From: Pomphorhynchus laevis
Lineage: Eukaryota > Acanthocephala > Palaeacanthocephala > Echinorhynchida > Pomphorhynchidae
Direction of reading: 5' to 3'
DNA length: 64,000 nt
Assembly: GCA_012934845.2 (NCBI GenBank)
Contig: WNNJ02000469.1
Location: 186,001-250,000, forward strand
The notes beneath the pieces are model-generated. The model was not told where the DNA came from. It was given only the letters and a program-made list of their open reading frames with translations, and did no database searches. Below are positions 22,743-33,820 of the stretch, piece after piece; the first letter of the stretch is position 1, and each line of letters starts with the position of its first letter. Made by a program: the position numbers and the translations under genes.

Positions 22743-25208
22743 ATGCAGAGTACTCGTGAGCCTTTTTCACTGAATATCCTTCAGTGGAACTCGGGAGGTG
22801 CTTCCGCCCTTAGACTTCTATCTGGTAAAGATGCAGATGTTATAGTCCTTCAGGAGACGCGGTCTATCCGTCTCCCCCAGGACATTACTCGATTTATCCC
22901 AAAGCATATATGTTCCCACTTTACTACGTACATAACCCCACCTCACTCCTCTTCATCTCAAGGGCTCTTGACCTTAGTTAAGTGCTCCTTAAGGTCCTCC
23001 CTCCTATTAAACTACTCATGTCCAGCCCTTTCTTGTTTAGTAGTTTCACTCAGTAAGAACGGTAAACGCATAAGTCTAGCCAATGTCTACATCCGTCCAG
23101 GGGAAATTCACAAGAACCGTGACCTCCTGGATAGTATCATTGACAGCGATTATGACATGATACTTGGGGATTTCAACGACAGAACTGGTCGTTGGATCAA
23201 TGCAGCACTTCGCAGAGCTAGGAACGGTTATCTTATTCACAAACTTCCGTCACCTACCTTTCATTGCACATCAACAAATTCTATTCTCGACATTTTACTG
23301 CTTCACTCGAGGTGGTTGTTAAAACCCTTCTGCACTGAGCAGTCGCGCCAGCAATTGTCCACCTCTCACGACCTCATTTGTTGGAGGATTGAGGAAGATA
23401 TGTTGCTTCGAAGGAGGTTTCACTTTGATCCGATCAGAGTGGCCCTCTTTCAAGCGGCTATCCCACTCTTTCCCAGAATAGGAAATGAGAGTTTGACCGA
23501 ATTTAATACCTACCTCTTTTCGCAAGCTACCGCGATTTTATCAACTACCTATAAAGGTCGTATATACAATCCTACTTCGACGAAACTCAAGGTCCTAGCG
23601 AAATTGCTTAACCTCCCTAATCTCTCTGTTTCCGCCAGACAGGCTCTCTCGAATGAATACTGGATCACTAGATATAGGTTCCAGCTGAGTAAGGATAGGA
23701 CGAGTATTGCTCGCCTTAGTCCTTCTCAGTCTTCCTTTTGGAAGATTTTCAAGAAGGAGAAGTTCGTTTGCTGGAAGGATAGAGCATTGGGTTGGATAGG
23801 GAATGTTGGCCTTGATAAAGTTTTAGAGGAGTCATTAGCCCTACACAACTATGGAGCCACTCTATCACCTCAACCAATCCCGCCTTGGTGTAACTTCAGG
23901 AGTAGGGATCTATCTGTTACGGATATCCTTAACTCCTGGGGTCCACTCCCGGGCATCTCCAAATCCGTCGTTCCACTTTCTTCTCGGGTCTGTCAGCTTT
24001 TGACAGCTGATCAGAGAAGAGAGGTGGCCGTCACAATGCTTTTAGCCTCCCCATCCGATGTAGCAGGCATCAATATTAGTAAGCGTGTTTTTATTCCTAA
24101 GAAAAAATCCTGCTCATGCCCTAAATATCTGCGATCCATTTCGATTCAAAATGCCCTCGTGTCGATTTACGAAAAAGCGCTTGCGCGTAAAATCCGCGAC
24201 CATTTAAGTAGGCGTAATTTGATCCCTCCAGGTTTTCATGGGTTCGTCAAAGGTCGCTCGGTCCATTCAGCAGTTGGTGAGGTGGAGCAGTTTTGTCGGG
24301 ATAATAGCCATCGTCTAGTTGTGGCTGTTTTCCTTGACTTTTCTGCTGCATTTGACCGCATCTCCATTCCTTTTGTGATCTCTTCTCTCAGGTCCCTCGG
24401 GTTGCCTGCGAGAATTGTGAACAGAGTGGAGATCCTGCTGTATACCAAGCGATTTTACTATGAAAACGACCCAGATGCGCGTCAGTTCTACCCTATTACG
24501 GGTGTACCTCAAGGTTCCCCTCTTTCTCCTATCTTATATCTTGCTGCCTCCATTAATCTATTCAAAATATTTAAACGTGATCAACATCTAGTGGTGTACG
24601 CTGATGACACCACATCCCTGTTCCCTGGACGCAGGTGTAAGGACGTAGTCTCTGACATCAGCCGTTTCTTTTTAAGATTAAAAGACCAGTTACCCAAGTC
24701 CAATCTTATTCTAAACTCCGCTAAATCGCAGGTGGTTGTCTTTCATGGCTCCCCTGCGACGAAGCAAAAACTTAAGAGACTAGCACTCTCTGCGCTCTCC
24801 TCCATATTTGCCTCTGAACCACTCCCTACCTTCACAAGTCGAGTAAAATACCTGGGGTTCACCGTTACGGTGAACTGGTCGGCGAAAGCTGACCTGGATA
24901 GACTTAAACGTATCCTGAAGAAAGCTAGGTGGGCTCTGAAACGGGCTCAGCATCTGTCATTGAAAGGGAAAACCCAGGTGCGCCTTTGGGGTACCTGGGC
25001 TATCTCGGGATTAGTCTTCTTCTCTAGAGGACGTCCCCCAGAGCAAAGACTAAGGTTTCTGAAGCTCCTTGTCTCGCGCTTACCCAGCATCGTCCGCACC
25101 GATTGGATTCTTCGGGGGGGGGTGAAAGACCCCGGGTGGTTCAATCGGAAAGCGGCGTGTTGGATTGGTTGGGATGCTCAGATCCCCATGGATTTGAGGC
25201 CTTCGTAA
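22743..25208 (+). CDS. Family C ORF2: endonuclease and reverse transcriptase
   Basis: The 821-residue frame has no internal stop and starts at the ATG of MQSTREPFSLNILQWNS. The N-terminal APE domain shows LQWNSGG, IVLQETRS (catalytic E, residue ~40), NVYIRPGE, ILGDFNDRTGRW (residue ~142) and STSHDLICW, which fits the SDH motif. The RT domain shows RSISIQNALVSIYEK, VFLDFSAAFDRI (A, ~530), GVPQGSPLSPILYL (B, ~589) and VYADDTTSLF (C, ~618). The thumb then ends at WIGWDAQIPMDLRPS. There is no RNase H and no C-terminal knuckle. It nicks DNA and reverse-transcribes the element RNA at the nick. All key residues are present, so it may be recently active, though ORF1 looks frame-shifted. Confidence 0.9.
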   Translation: MQSTREPFSLNILQWNSGGASALRLLSGKDADVIVLQETRSIRLPQDITRFIPKHICSHFTTYITPPHSSSSQGLLTLVKCSLRSSLLLNYSCPALSCLVVSLSKNGKRISLANVYIRPGEIHKNRDLLDSIIDSDYDMILGDFNDRTGRWINAALRRARNGYLIHKLPSPTFHCTSTNSILDILLLHSRWLLKPFCTEQSRQQLSTSHDLICWRIEEDMLLRRRFHFDPIRVALFQAAIPLFPRIGNESLTEFNTYLFSQATAILSTTYKGRIYNPTSTKLKVLAKLLNLPNLSVSARQALSNEYWITRYRFQLSKDRTSIARLSPSQSSFWKIFKKEKFVCWKDRALGWIGNVGLDKVLEESLALHNYGATLSPQPIPPWCNFRSRDLSVTDILNSWGPLPGISKSVVPLSSRVCQLLTADQRREVAVTMLLASPSDVAGINISKRVFIPKKKSCSCPKYLRSISIQNALVSIYEKALARKIRDHLSRRNLIPPGFHGFVKGRSVHSAVGEVEQFCRDNSHRLVVAVFLDFSAAFDRISIPFVISSLRSLGLPARIVNRVEILLYTKRFYYENDPDARQFYPITGVPQGSPLSPILYLAASINLFKIFKRDQHLVVYADDTTSLFPGRRCKDVVSDISRFFLRLKDQLPKSNLILNSAKSQVVVFHGSPATKQKLKRLALSALSSIFASEPLPTFTSRVKYLGFTVTVNWSAKADLDRLKRILKKARWALKRAQHLSLKGKTQVRLWGTWAISGLVFFSRGRPPEQRLRFLKLLVSRLPSIVRTDWILRGGVKDPGWFNRKAACWIGWDAQIPMDLRPS

Positions 25209-25250
25209 TGAGAAGTGTTTAGAAGTAAAGAAGAGTATGCTGTTCTCGCT

Positions 25251-25470
25251 TCAACTTATCTTTTGTTTAATTTTTTACTTACCCATTTATCCATATATAT
25301 GTATCATGTGTTCCTCATTTGTATTAAGAAAATATTTATTTATTAGAATTTAAAAAAACGTCAACAAGTGATAACGAAACAGTTCACATCGGAGCTTCAA
25401 AAGGATTGGTAAGTAACTTTAAAAAACAACTATGGGGGACGGTGGTCTAATGATTTTTGCTTACGAATCG
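25251..25470. other. AT-rich 3' flank of family C copy 1
   Basis: No gene was seen; it may include the 3' untranslated tail of the LINE. Confidence 0.35.
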
Positions 25471-26330
25471 TTCTTGAAGATATGACCAACGCTGGACAGT
25501 CGTCATGGGGATACTGTGGATAATCGAGAGGACTTTTCTGAACGCTTGGATCGCTCTCTTAAACATTTCTTTTTAGATTTTCTCAATTCGAAGGGTGTTT
25601 TGCGTTTTTACATTGACCATGTCGAAGTCAACTCCTATGGGTTCATAGGTTACGATTGTGATGAAGTATTTATCGAGGGCAGTGATGGCACTGTATATGT
25701 TCATGGATAAATCAACGCGGGATCTATCGACGATGCAGATGAACGATCTGAAGACTTGTATGATAACAGAATCGAAACCTAAAGAGAATGTGATGATGCT
25801 CTTATTGATAGCAGAACTGGAAACGACTGTGATGAGAATTGTGAGGACACCTTGGCTTATAGTTCAGAGGTTGACACTGTAGATACCTGTAATATTGTCG
25901 GTGTAATCAATGTTCTATCAGATAACAAGCAATGACTGCAACGGTTATGGGAATGACTACCTTGCGACTATAACGCTGATGGAGGACAACAACGATTCTA
26001 GAAATTACCACTGCTGTAGTGTTGAAAAAAGAATGGTTCTAAAAAGGCTTGAGGCTTCCGGTTGTGGTTGTTTTTCTGATACAGTAACGTGTTGGAAATT
26101 CAAAAGAAAATAATCCTTACTACAAAGCAAACTTAGTACAACTAAACTTATCTGCTAAGTTCCAAAGGTGTCTCATCTGCGATGGCCTTGGCTGCGTTGT
26201 GGAGTACGGAAGCGTAAGTCCTTTAAGAATACGGGCAGTGTAAGGCTCATTCGGACTAGAAAAACAAAGCTTTGAAGGAGGTGATGTGTTCGAACAGAAG
26301 GAAGGTATAGAGATCATGCGATAAGAGCTT
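25471..26330 (+). pseudogene. Decayed acidic reading frame, identity unknown
   Basis: One frame starting before GDTVDNREDFSERLDRSL continues through FYIDHVEVNSYGFIGYDCDE, a stop, then aspartate/glutamate-rich text (INAGSIDDADERSEDLYDN, DDALIDSRTGNDCDENCED, EVDTVDTCNIVGVINVLSDN), with about five stops over some 260 codons. Further on, another frame has FQRCLICDGLGCVVEYGS. The long same-frame acidic bias suggests a real protein in decay rather than chance. I do not recognise the family. It could be a lost host gene or a transposon-carried gene. Confidence 0.4.
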
Positions 26331-26741
26331 GGCCTCCGTCTGATAGAATCCTCTCGTTATGTTGTACTAATCATTCGATTTTTGCTTATATATTCTAATT
26401 TTTGACAAAATATTTCCACATACGATTGTATTTTTAATAAAATCTTTATTATTAATTCAAGAAGTTAAATTCAGGTTTTTAAATTTAGGCTCTTCGCATC
26501 CTACTAAAATTCATATATGAAACGGATTTTCTTGTTTGGCAAAAATAACATTTTTGTAGATGAATAAAAATGCCGAACTTCACTCAAACTTTAGTTTTGT
26601 AAAAAAAATTCTATGCGCCAGGTAATTACCTAAATTAAAGGCAAGGTGCTGTTTGCATTTATATGAATCATTGTTAGCTTTCTCAAGATGTGTTAATTAA
26701 ATATTTTCAAATATCAAATATGATATTTAAAAATATGATAT
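26331..26741. other. AT-rich spacer
   Basis: It contains an AATAAAATCTTTATTATTAA string at about 26436, the same tail motif found at the 3' end of a family C copy near 32780, so a LINE 3' end may lie here. No gene was seen. Confidence 0.45.
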
Positions 26742-26750
26742 TATAGTTTC

Positions 26751-28826
26751 TATTGTGAATATTGCGTATACGAGCCGCTATTCTTCATTATTCGGTTTGA
26801 TATTATCCTCATGTAATTGTTTGAATCCTATCAGCATCACTGTACACTACAATCAGCGTGGGTGGACCTAATCAGCAGTGAGCTCACGCCTACATTTCGT
26901 GTTTCTATCCATTTACAGTTTCTGCTGTACTCCTTGTCGCCGAAATGCTGGTTTATATTTGGCTTATATACCAAATTACAACATTAATGTGTTCTATATT
27001 TAATGTGGGCGATAAGGAATATTCGCAATTCGAATTTAACACACACCGATTTTTGATTCCGATATTATACGAAATCTCCACTGGACAGTAAACCGTAAGC
27101 TGTCTTTTTACTATTGTGAATATTGTATACACAAGCCGCTATTCTTCATTGGTCGGTTTGGTATTATCCTCGTGTGGTTGTTTTAATCCTATCAGCGTCA
27201 CTATACACTACAAAGAGCGTGGGTCGACCAAATCAGCAGTAGGCCCACGCCTACACTTCGTGTTTCGGTCATTTTACCGCTTCCGCTGATTCCTAGTCGC
27301 CGAAATGCTGTTTTATTTTGGATTTTATACCAAATTACACAATTAATGTGTTCTATATTTGGTGTGGGCGGTAACGAATATTCGCAATTCGAATTTTCCA
27401 CACACCGATTTTTTATTCCGTTATTATACGAAATCTCCACTAGACAGTAAACCGTAAGCTGTCTTTTTACTATTGTGAATATTGTATACACAAGCCGCTA
27501 TTCTTAACTGGTCGGTTTGATATTATACACGTGTGGTTGTTTTATTCCTATCAGCATCACTGTACACTACAATCAGCGTGGGTGGACCTCATCAGCAGTG
27601 AGCCCACGCCTACATTTCGTGTTTCGGTCCTTTTACTGCTTCTGCTGATTCCTTGTCGCCGAAATGCTGGTTTATATTTGGCTTATATACCAAATTACAC
27701 AATTAATGTGTTTTATATTTAGTGTGGGCGGTAACCAATATTCGGAATTCGAATCCACAACACGCCGATTTTTTTATTCCGTTCTTATACGAAATGTTCA
27801 CTGGACAGTAAACCATAAGCTGTCTTTTTACTAGTGTGAATATTGATTACACGAGCCGCTATTCTTCACTGGTCGGTTTGGTATTATCCTCATGTGGTTG
27901 TTTGAATCCTATCAGCATCAGTGTGGGTGGACCTCTTCAGCAGTGAGCCCACGCCTACACTTCGTGTTTTGCTACTTTTACTGCTTCTGCTAAACTCCTT
28001 GTCGCCGAAATGCTGGTTTTATTTTGGCTTATATACCGAATTACACAATTAATATGTTCTATATTCGGTGTGGGCGGTAACTATTATTCGCAATTCGAAT
28101 CCACCACACACCATTTTTTTACGTTTTTATACGAAATCTCCATTGGACAGTAAACCGTTAGCTGTCTTTTTACTATTGTGAATATTGTATACACGAGCCG
28201 CTGTTCTTCATTGGTCGGTTTGGTATTATCCTCGTGTGGTTGTTTTAATCCTAGCAGCGTCACTATACACTACAATCAGCGTGGGTGGACCTCATCAGCA
28301 GTGAGTCCACGCCTACATTTCGTGTTTTGCTACTTTCACTGCTTCTGCTAAACTCCTTGTCGCCGAAATGCTGGTTTTATTTTGGCTTATATACCGAATT
28401 ACACAATTAATGTGTTCTATATTCGGTGTGGGCGGTAACTATTATTCGCAATTTGAATCCACTACACGCCGATTTTTTTATTCCGTTCTTATACGAAATG
28501 TTCACTGGACAGCAAACCATAAGCTGTCTTTTTACTAGTGTGAATATTGATTACACGAGCCGCTATTCTTCACTGGTCGGTTTGGTATTATCCTCATGTG
28601 GTTGTTTGAATCCTATCAGCATCAGTGTGGGTGGACCTCTTCAGCAGTGAGCCCACGCCTACACTTCGTGTTTTGCTACTTTTACTGCTTCTGCTAAACT
28701 CCTTGTCGCCGAAATGCTGGTTTTATTTTGGCTTATATACCGAATTACACAATTAATGTGTTCTATATTCGGTGTGGGCGGTAACTATTATTCGCAATTC
28801 GAATCCACCACACACCGATTTTTTAT
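26751..28826. repeat. ~360 bp satellite array, about 5.8 units
   Basis: Units begin TATTGTGAATATTG or TAGTGTGAATATTG at 26751, 27112, 27471, 27832, 28174 and 28535, giving lengths 361, 359, 361, 342, 361 and a partial last unit. Each unit holds GAGCCGCTATTCTTC, CAGCAGTGAGCCCACGCC, CTTGTCGCCGAAATGCTGG, GTGTGGGCGGTAA and CACACACCGATTTTTT. Units 4 and 6 share private variants, hinting at a two-unit higher-order repeat. The array is flanked by the 12-mer TATAGTTTCTAT on both sides. Reading frames inside it are repeat artefacts. Confidence 0.95.
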
Positions 28827-28859
28827 AGTTTCTATAAAAAAATTATAGTTTCTATTTTA

Positions 28860-29400
28860 CGTTTACTTAATTTTATCTTTATATTAGTATATATCATTTT
28901 ATTTGTTAGATTTTAAAATGTCTCCTAAAATCTGAAATTATAATTTATCTTTTACTAATCACATACTTTTGGATATTAAAAAACCATACTCTTTAACTTT
29001 ATTTTCAAAATTGCAACATGTTTGCATAGAAAAAGAATTATTTGACATTGATATAATCCCAATTAACAATTGTTTTATAAATTGAACAAGTCTCCAATTG
29101 AATAGCCTTAATCGAGTCTTCCAGTAGAGATTGGATATCATCATCCATCTTTATTTAATCTATAAATCTTTATTTAATCTATATCACAGAATAATTGGAT
29201 ACATGAAATAGATCGAACATTGTCGAATTAATCAATGCTTTGCTTTTAATCAAATTCCAATATAATAATTAAAAGTTTAGAGATCAATTAAGATGAATAA
29301 ATTTAACAAATAGTTTTGAATTGATCTTTTGTAGACAAGGTTTAGTTAAATCCTTAAAGACTTAAAGATGCCAAGTTCTTATACTCGATAACTTTACTCG
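28860..29400. other. AT-rich spacer, no gene seen
   Basis: About 540 bases with only simple AT-rich motifs (for example CTTTATTTAATCTATA twice near 29148-29182). Confidence 0.4.
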
Positions 29401-29404
29401 AAGT

Positions 29405-29862
29405 TAAACTTCACAGTGAGAAACTTAACGTGGCGTGGAAAAATTGACCTATTAAAACGTGCATTAGTAAAACGAGGCGTGGTAAAACGTGACATGTTTA
29501 ACGTGACGTACGAAGTGTAAAGTATTAAACTCAGCGTGGTAAAATTTTACATAAAACGTGACGTGTTAAGCTTGACGTGTAGAAGTTGGATTGGTAAAAT
29601 TTGATGTGGTAAAAATCAAGGTAATAAAACTTGACGTAATGACGTAAAATAAAGTAATGAAACTTGACGTCATTAAACGTGACGTAAAGAAACATGGAAC
29701 AACGAAACGTGACGTAATGAAACGTGACGTAATGAAACATGACGTAATGAAACGTGACGCAATGAAACGTGACGCAATGAAACATGACGTAATGAAACGT
29801 GACGCAATGAAACTTGACGTAATGAAATATGAAGTAATGAAACGTGGCGTAATGATACAATA
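29405..29862. repeat. 15 bp minisatellite, left block
   Basis: Units close to AATGAAACGTGACGT, regular from about 29640 to 29853 and more degenerate to the left. The short plus and minus reading frames through it (repeating KRDVM or FHYVT) are artefacts of a repeat length divisible by three. Confidence 0.9.
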
Positions 29863-29874
29863 ATAATAAGAAAT

Positions 29875-30938
29875 TTCTTAAATAAATAACTTGAAAACCA
29901 CTAAATAACTAAAAAAGAGAAAAAAACAACAGTTAAAGACACGATAAATCAAATCAACTCATCCAGTCTTCACAATATTGTTTCGGGATCAGGTCCAGCA
30001 AAATATGAGCCCTCCAGTCAATCTAACACGCCGATATTCTACTGAACCATCCGGGGTCTTTCACACACACCCTCCGAAGAGTCTAATCGAGGCGGACTAT
30101 GCTCGGAAATCGCGAGATGATGAGTTTGAGAAACCTTAGTCTTCGCTCTGGGGGAAGTCCTCTCGAAAAAAAAAGACTTATTCCAAGATATCCAAAGTCC
30201 CCCAGAGACGCACTTGGGTTTTCCCATTCAACGACAGATGATGAGCCCGTGTCATGGCCCACCTAGCGTTCTTTAGGATACGCTTAAGTCTATCCAGTCA
30301 GTTTCGCCGACCATTCACAGTAACAGTGAACCCCAAGTATTTTATTCGACTTGTGAAGGTAGGGAGTGGTTGATTAGTCAATATTGAAGATAGAGCTAAG
30401 AGTGCTAGTCTTTTTAATTTTTTCTTTGTCGGAGGAGCGCCATGAAAGACAACCACCTTCGATTTGCAGGAGTTTAAAATAATATTTGATGGGGTCAGCT
30501 GTTCTGTTAATCTTAAAATGAAACGGCTAATGTCCGAGACTACATTGCACCTACGACCAGAGAACAGGGATGTGGTATCATCAGCGTATACCACAAGATG
30601 TTCACTTTTAAAATTCTTGAATAGTGCAATGGAAACAGCAAAATATAAGATGGGAGAAAGTGGAAAGCCTTGGGGCACATACGTAATAGGGTATAACTGA
30701 CGCGCATCAGTATCATCTTCATAGAAAAGTTAAGAAAAATAACCACAGCAAGCTAATGATATTATCTTGGCAAAACTGATGCACTTCACCCATTGCAGTA
30801 TGGACCTATCGATTTTTTACGTATTCATGAAAACATGATGGGATTAAATTTCGCCTTCTTAGGTGGTAACGGATTTTACGCCCAAGCGTTTTTCGTAAAT
30901 AGAGATGAGAGAGTTTTGAATCGAGATAGGCCGCAGAG
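29875..30938 (-). mobile_element. Family C LINE copy 4 (RT and 3' end)
   Basis: A 5'-truncated minus-strand copy that starts inside the RT fingers and runs to a TTATTATTATTG tail at about 29865. The open piece 30678-30298 has MPQGFPLSPILYFAVS, VYADDTTSLF and the thumb; an in-frame stop then follows NGRRN, and the A-motif region between about 30740 and 30780 is deleted. It meets copy 5 head to head at a shared CGCAGA near 30936-30942. Confidence 0.8.
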
Positions 30939-32790
30939 CCAGAAACGACTATCTTATTCACAAACCACCATCCCCCACCTTTCATTGCTCAAATACTAAT
31001 TCACTCCTCGACATATTACTGCTACATAAGAAGTGGTAGTTGAAAACCTTCTGTACTGGGCAGTCGCGCCAACTTCAGACCACCTCTCATGACCAAATTC
31101 GTTAACGGTTAGAGGAAGATACGTTGCTGAGGAGAAGGTTCCACTTTGATCCGATAAGAGTGGCCTTCTTTCAGGCGGCTATCCAACTCTTTCCCCGAAT
31201 AGGAAATGAGAGTCTGACCGAATTTAATACCTACCTCTTTTCGCAAGCTACAGCGATTTTATCGACTACCTATAAAGGTCGTATATACAATCCCACTCCG
31301 ACGAAACTCAAGGTCCTAGCGAAATTGCTTAACCTCCCTAATCTCTCTGTTTCCGCCAGACATGCTCTCTCGAATGAATACTGGATCACTTGATATAGGT
31401 TCCAGCTGAATAAGGATAGGACGAGTATTCTCGACTTAATCCTTCTCAGTCTTCATTTTAGAAGATTTTCAAGAAGGAGAAGTTTGTATGTTGGAAGGAT
31501 AGAGCATAGGGCAGAATTGGAAAAATAGGTCTTGATAAAGTGTTGAAGGAGTCACTAGCCCTACACAACTATGGAGCCACTCAATCACCTCAACCAATCC
31601 CGCCCTGGGGTGACTTCAGGAGTAGGGACTTACCTGTAATAGATGTCCTTAACTCCTGGGGTCCACTTCTGGGCACCTCCAAATCCGCCGCACCATTTTG
31701 ATCCCCCTGGTTTTCATGGGTTCGTCAATGGTCGCTCGGTTTATTCAGCAGTAGGTGAGGTGGAGGAGTTTTGTCGGGATACTAGCCATCGTCTTGTAGT
31801 GGCTGTTTTCCTTGACTTCTCTGCTGCATTTGACCGCATCTCCATTCCCTTTGCGATTACTTCTCTCAGGTCCCTCGGGTTGCCTGCGAGAATTATGAAC
31901 AGGGTAGATATACTGCTGTACACCAAGCGATTTTATTATGATGACGACCCTAATGCGCGTCAGTTCTACCCTATAACGGGTGTGTCTCAAGGATCACCAC
32001 TTTCTCCTATCTTGTTTCTTGCTTTCTCCATTAATCTATTCAAAATATTTAAACGCGAACAACGTCTTGTGGTGTATGCTGATGACACCACAGCCCTGTT
32101 CCCTGAACACAGATGCAAAGATGTAGTCTCTGACATCATTCGTTTTTTTAAGATAAAAAGACCACTTACCCAAATGTAATCTTATTTTAAACTCCGCTAA
32201 ATAGGAGGTAGTCATCTTTCATGGCACCCCTGCTACAACGCAAAAACTTAAGAGATTAGTTTTTTCTGCCCTATTCTCCATTTTGACTAATCAACCACTC
32301 CCTACCTTCACAAGTCGAATAAAATACTTGGGGTTCACTGTTACTGTGAATGGTCGGCGAAAGCTGACTGGATAGACTTAAACGTTTCCTGAAGAGAGCT
32401 AGATGGGCTCTGAAACGGGCCTAGCATCTGTCATTGAAAGAGAATACTCAGCTGCGCCTCTGGGGTACTTGGGCTATCCCAGGATTAGTCTTATTTTCTA
32501 GAGGACGTCCCCCAGAGCAAAGGCTAAAGTTTCTCAAGCTGCGCATCTCTCGTTCACCCAACATAGTCCGCCTCGATTGGCTTTTCGGGGGTGAACGACC
32601 CCGGGTGGTTCAATCGAAGAGCGGCGTGTTGGATTAAATGTAGGGCTCAGATCCCACTGGATTTGAGGCCATGGCTTTAGAGGTAGACTTTAAAGCTGAA
32701 CTTCATAAGAATGTTCTTTTTGGTTTCTCCTTTTTGACTGATTGACACTTATTTATCATCTTGTACTATATTATTAATAAAATCTTTATT
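30936..32790 (+). mobile_element. Family C LINE copy 5 (endonuclease end to 3' tail)
   Basis: A 5'-truncated plus-strand copy starting at the end of the endonuclease. Near 31700 about 250 bases of the RT fingers are deleted (the text jumps from TSKSAAPF to the PPGFHGFVNGRS region). The RT continues to 32179 with VFLDFSAAFDRI, VSQGSPLSPILFLAFS and VYADDTTALF, then frameshifts. The tail is AATAAAATCTTTATTATTAA, immediately followed by the right minisatellite block. Confidence 0.8.
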
Positions 32791-32792
32791 AT

Positions 32793-33820
32793 TAAAACGT
32801 AACGTGTTAAAACGTAACATGTTAAAACGTAACGTGTTAAAACGTGACGTTCAACGTGACGTGTTAAAACGTAACGTGTTAGAACGTAGTGAAAAAACGT
32901 GACGTGTTAAAACGTGACGTGTTAAAACGTGACGTGTTAAAACGTGACGTGTTAAAACGTGACGTGTTAAAACGTGACGTGTTAAAACGTGACATGTTAA
33001 AACGTGACGTGGTAATACGTTACGTGGTAAAACGTGAAGTTGTAAAACGTCAAGTTGTAAAACGTGACATGGTAAAACGTGATGTTGTAAAACCTGACGT
33101 GACAAAACGTAGCGTGTTAAAACTTGACTTTGTAAAACTTGACGTAGTAAATTTGCGTGGTAAAACTTGACGTGTTAAATTTGGCGTGGTAAAACGTAAC
33201 ATGTAAAAACTTGACGTGTTAAATCTTGACGCGGTAAAACTTGACGTGTTAAAACATAACGTGTTAAAACTTGACGTGTTAAAACGTAACGTGTTAAAAC
33301 TACGTGGTAAAACATGACGCGTTGAAACGTAACTTGGTGAACATGACGTCGTAAAACGTGACGTGGTAAAACGTAACGTGATAAAACGTAGTGTTAAAAC
33401 TTGACGTGGTAAAACACGACGCGGGGAAAACGCAGGTTTACGTGACGTGATGAAACATGACGTGGTAAAACGTGACGTGGTAATGTTGTCAAACGTGACG
33501 TGTTAAAACGTGACGTCTTAAAACGTGACGTGTTTAAACGTAACGTGTTAAAACGTGACGTGTTAAAACGTGACGTGTTACAACGTGACGTGTTAAAACG
33601 TGACGTTAAAACGTGACGTGTTAAAACGTGACGTGTTAAAACGTGACGTGGTAAAACGTGACGTAGTAAAACGTGACGCGATAAAACTTGACGTGGTATA
33701 AAGTGACATGGTAAAGCATGACATTTTAAAACGTGAAGCCGTGGAAAAACGTTAAATGACAAAACGTAATGTTGTGAAACTTGATGTGATAAAACTTAAT
33801 TTGGTAAAACTTTATTTTTA
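32793..33820. repeat. 15 bp minisatellite, right block (~1 kb)
   Basis: Units close to AAAACGTGACGTGTT, best ordered at 32895-33000 and 33490-33670, with many single-base variants between. It is the same repeat type as the 29.4-29.9 kb block, so copies 4 and 5 of family C appear to sit inside one original array. The motif TGACGT recurs in almost every unit. Its long reading frames in both strands are artefacts. Confidence 0.95.

Larger units (their letters stand above)
21470..25250 (+). mobile_element. Family C LINE copy 1, full length with intact ORF2
   Basis: This is the best-preserved LINE in the window: a 5' leader, ORF1 with zinc knuckles, a 128-base gap, and an 821-residue ORF2 with endonuclease and RT. 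It lies head to head with copy 2; their 5' ends are within about 40 bases. ORF organisation (CCHC-containing ORF1, APE plus RT ORF2, no RNase H) fits the I/Jockey-type APE LINEs; I cannot name the exact clade. Confidence 0.85.

Noticed and set aside
26751-28826. CRISPR-like array
   Set aside because: Units are contiguous 360 bp repeats without spacers, in a eukaryotic context.
29531-29860. Open frames over the left 15 bp array
   Set aside because: Same repeat artefact as the right block.
29875-32790. Twin priming as the origin of the inverted family C pair
   Set aside because: Both halves retain the same 3' RT region and a 3' tail, so they are two copies rather than one inverted copy.
32889-33170. 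Long open frames in both strands over the 15 bp arrays (KRDVL and RHVLT repeats)
   Set aside because: The repeat length is a multiple of three, so frames stay open by arithmetic; no start context or domain supports a protein.
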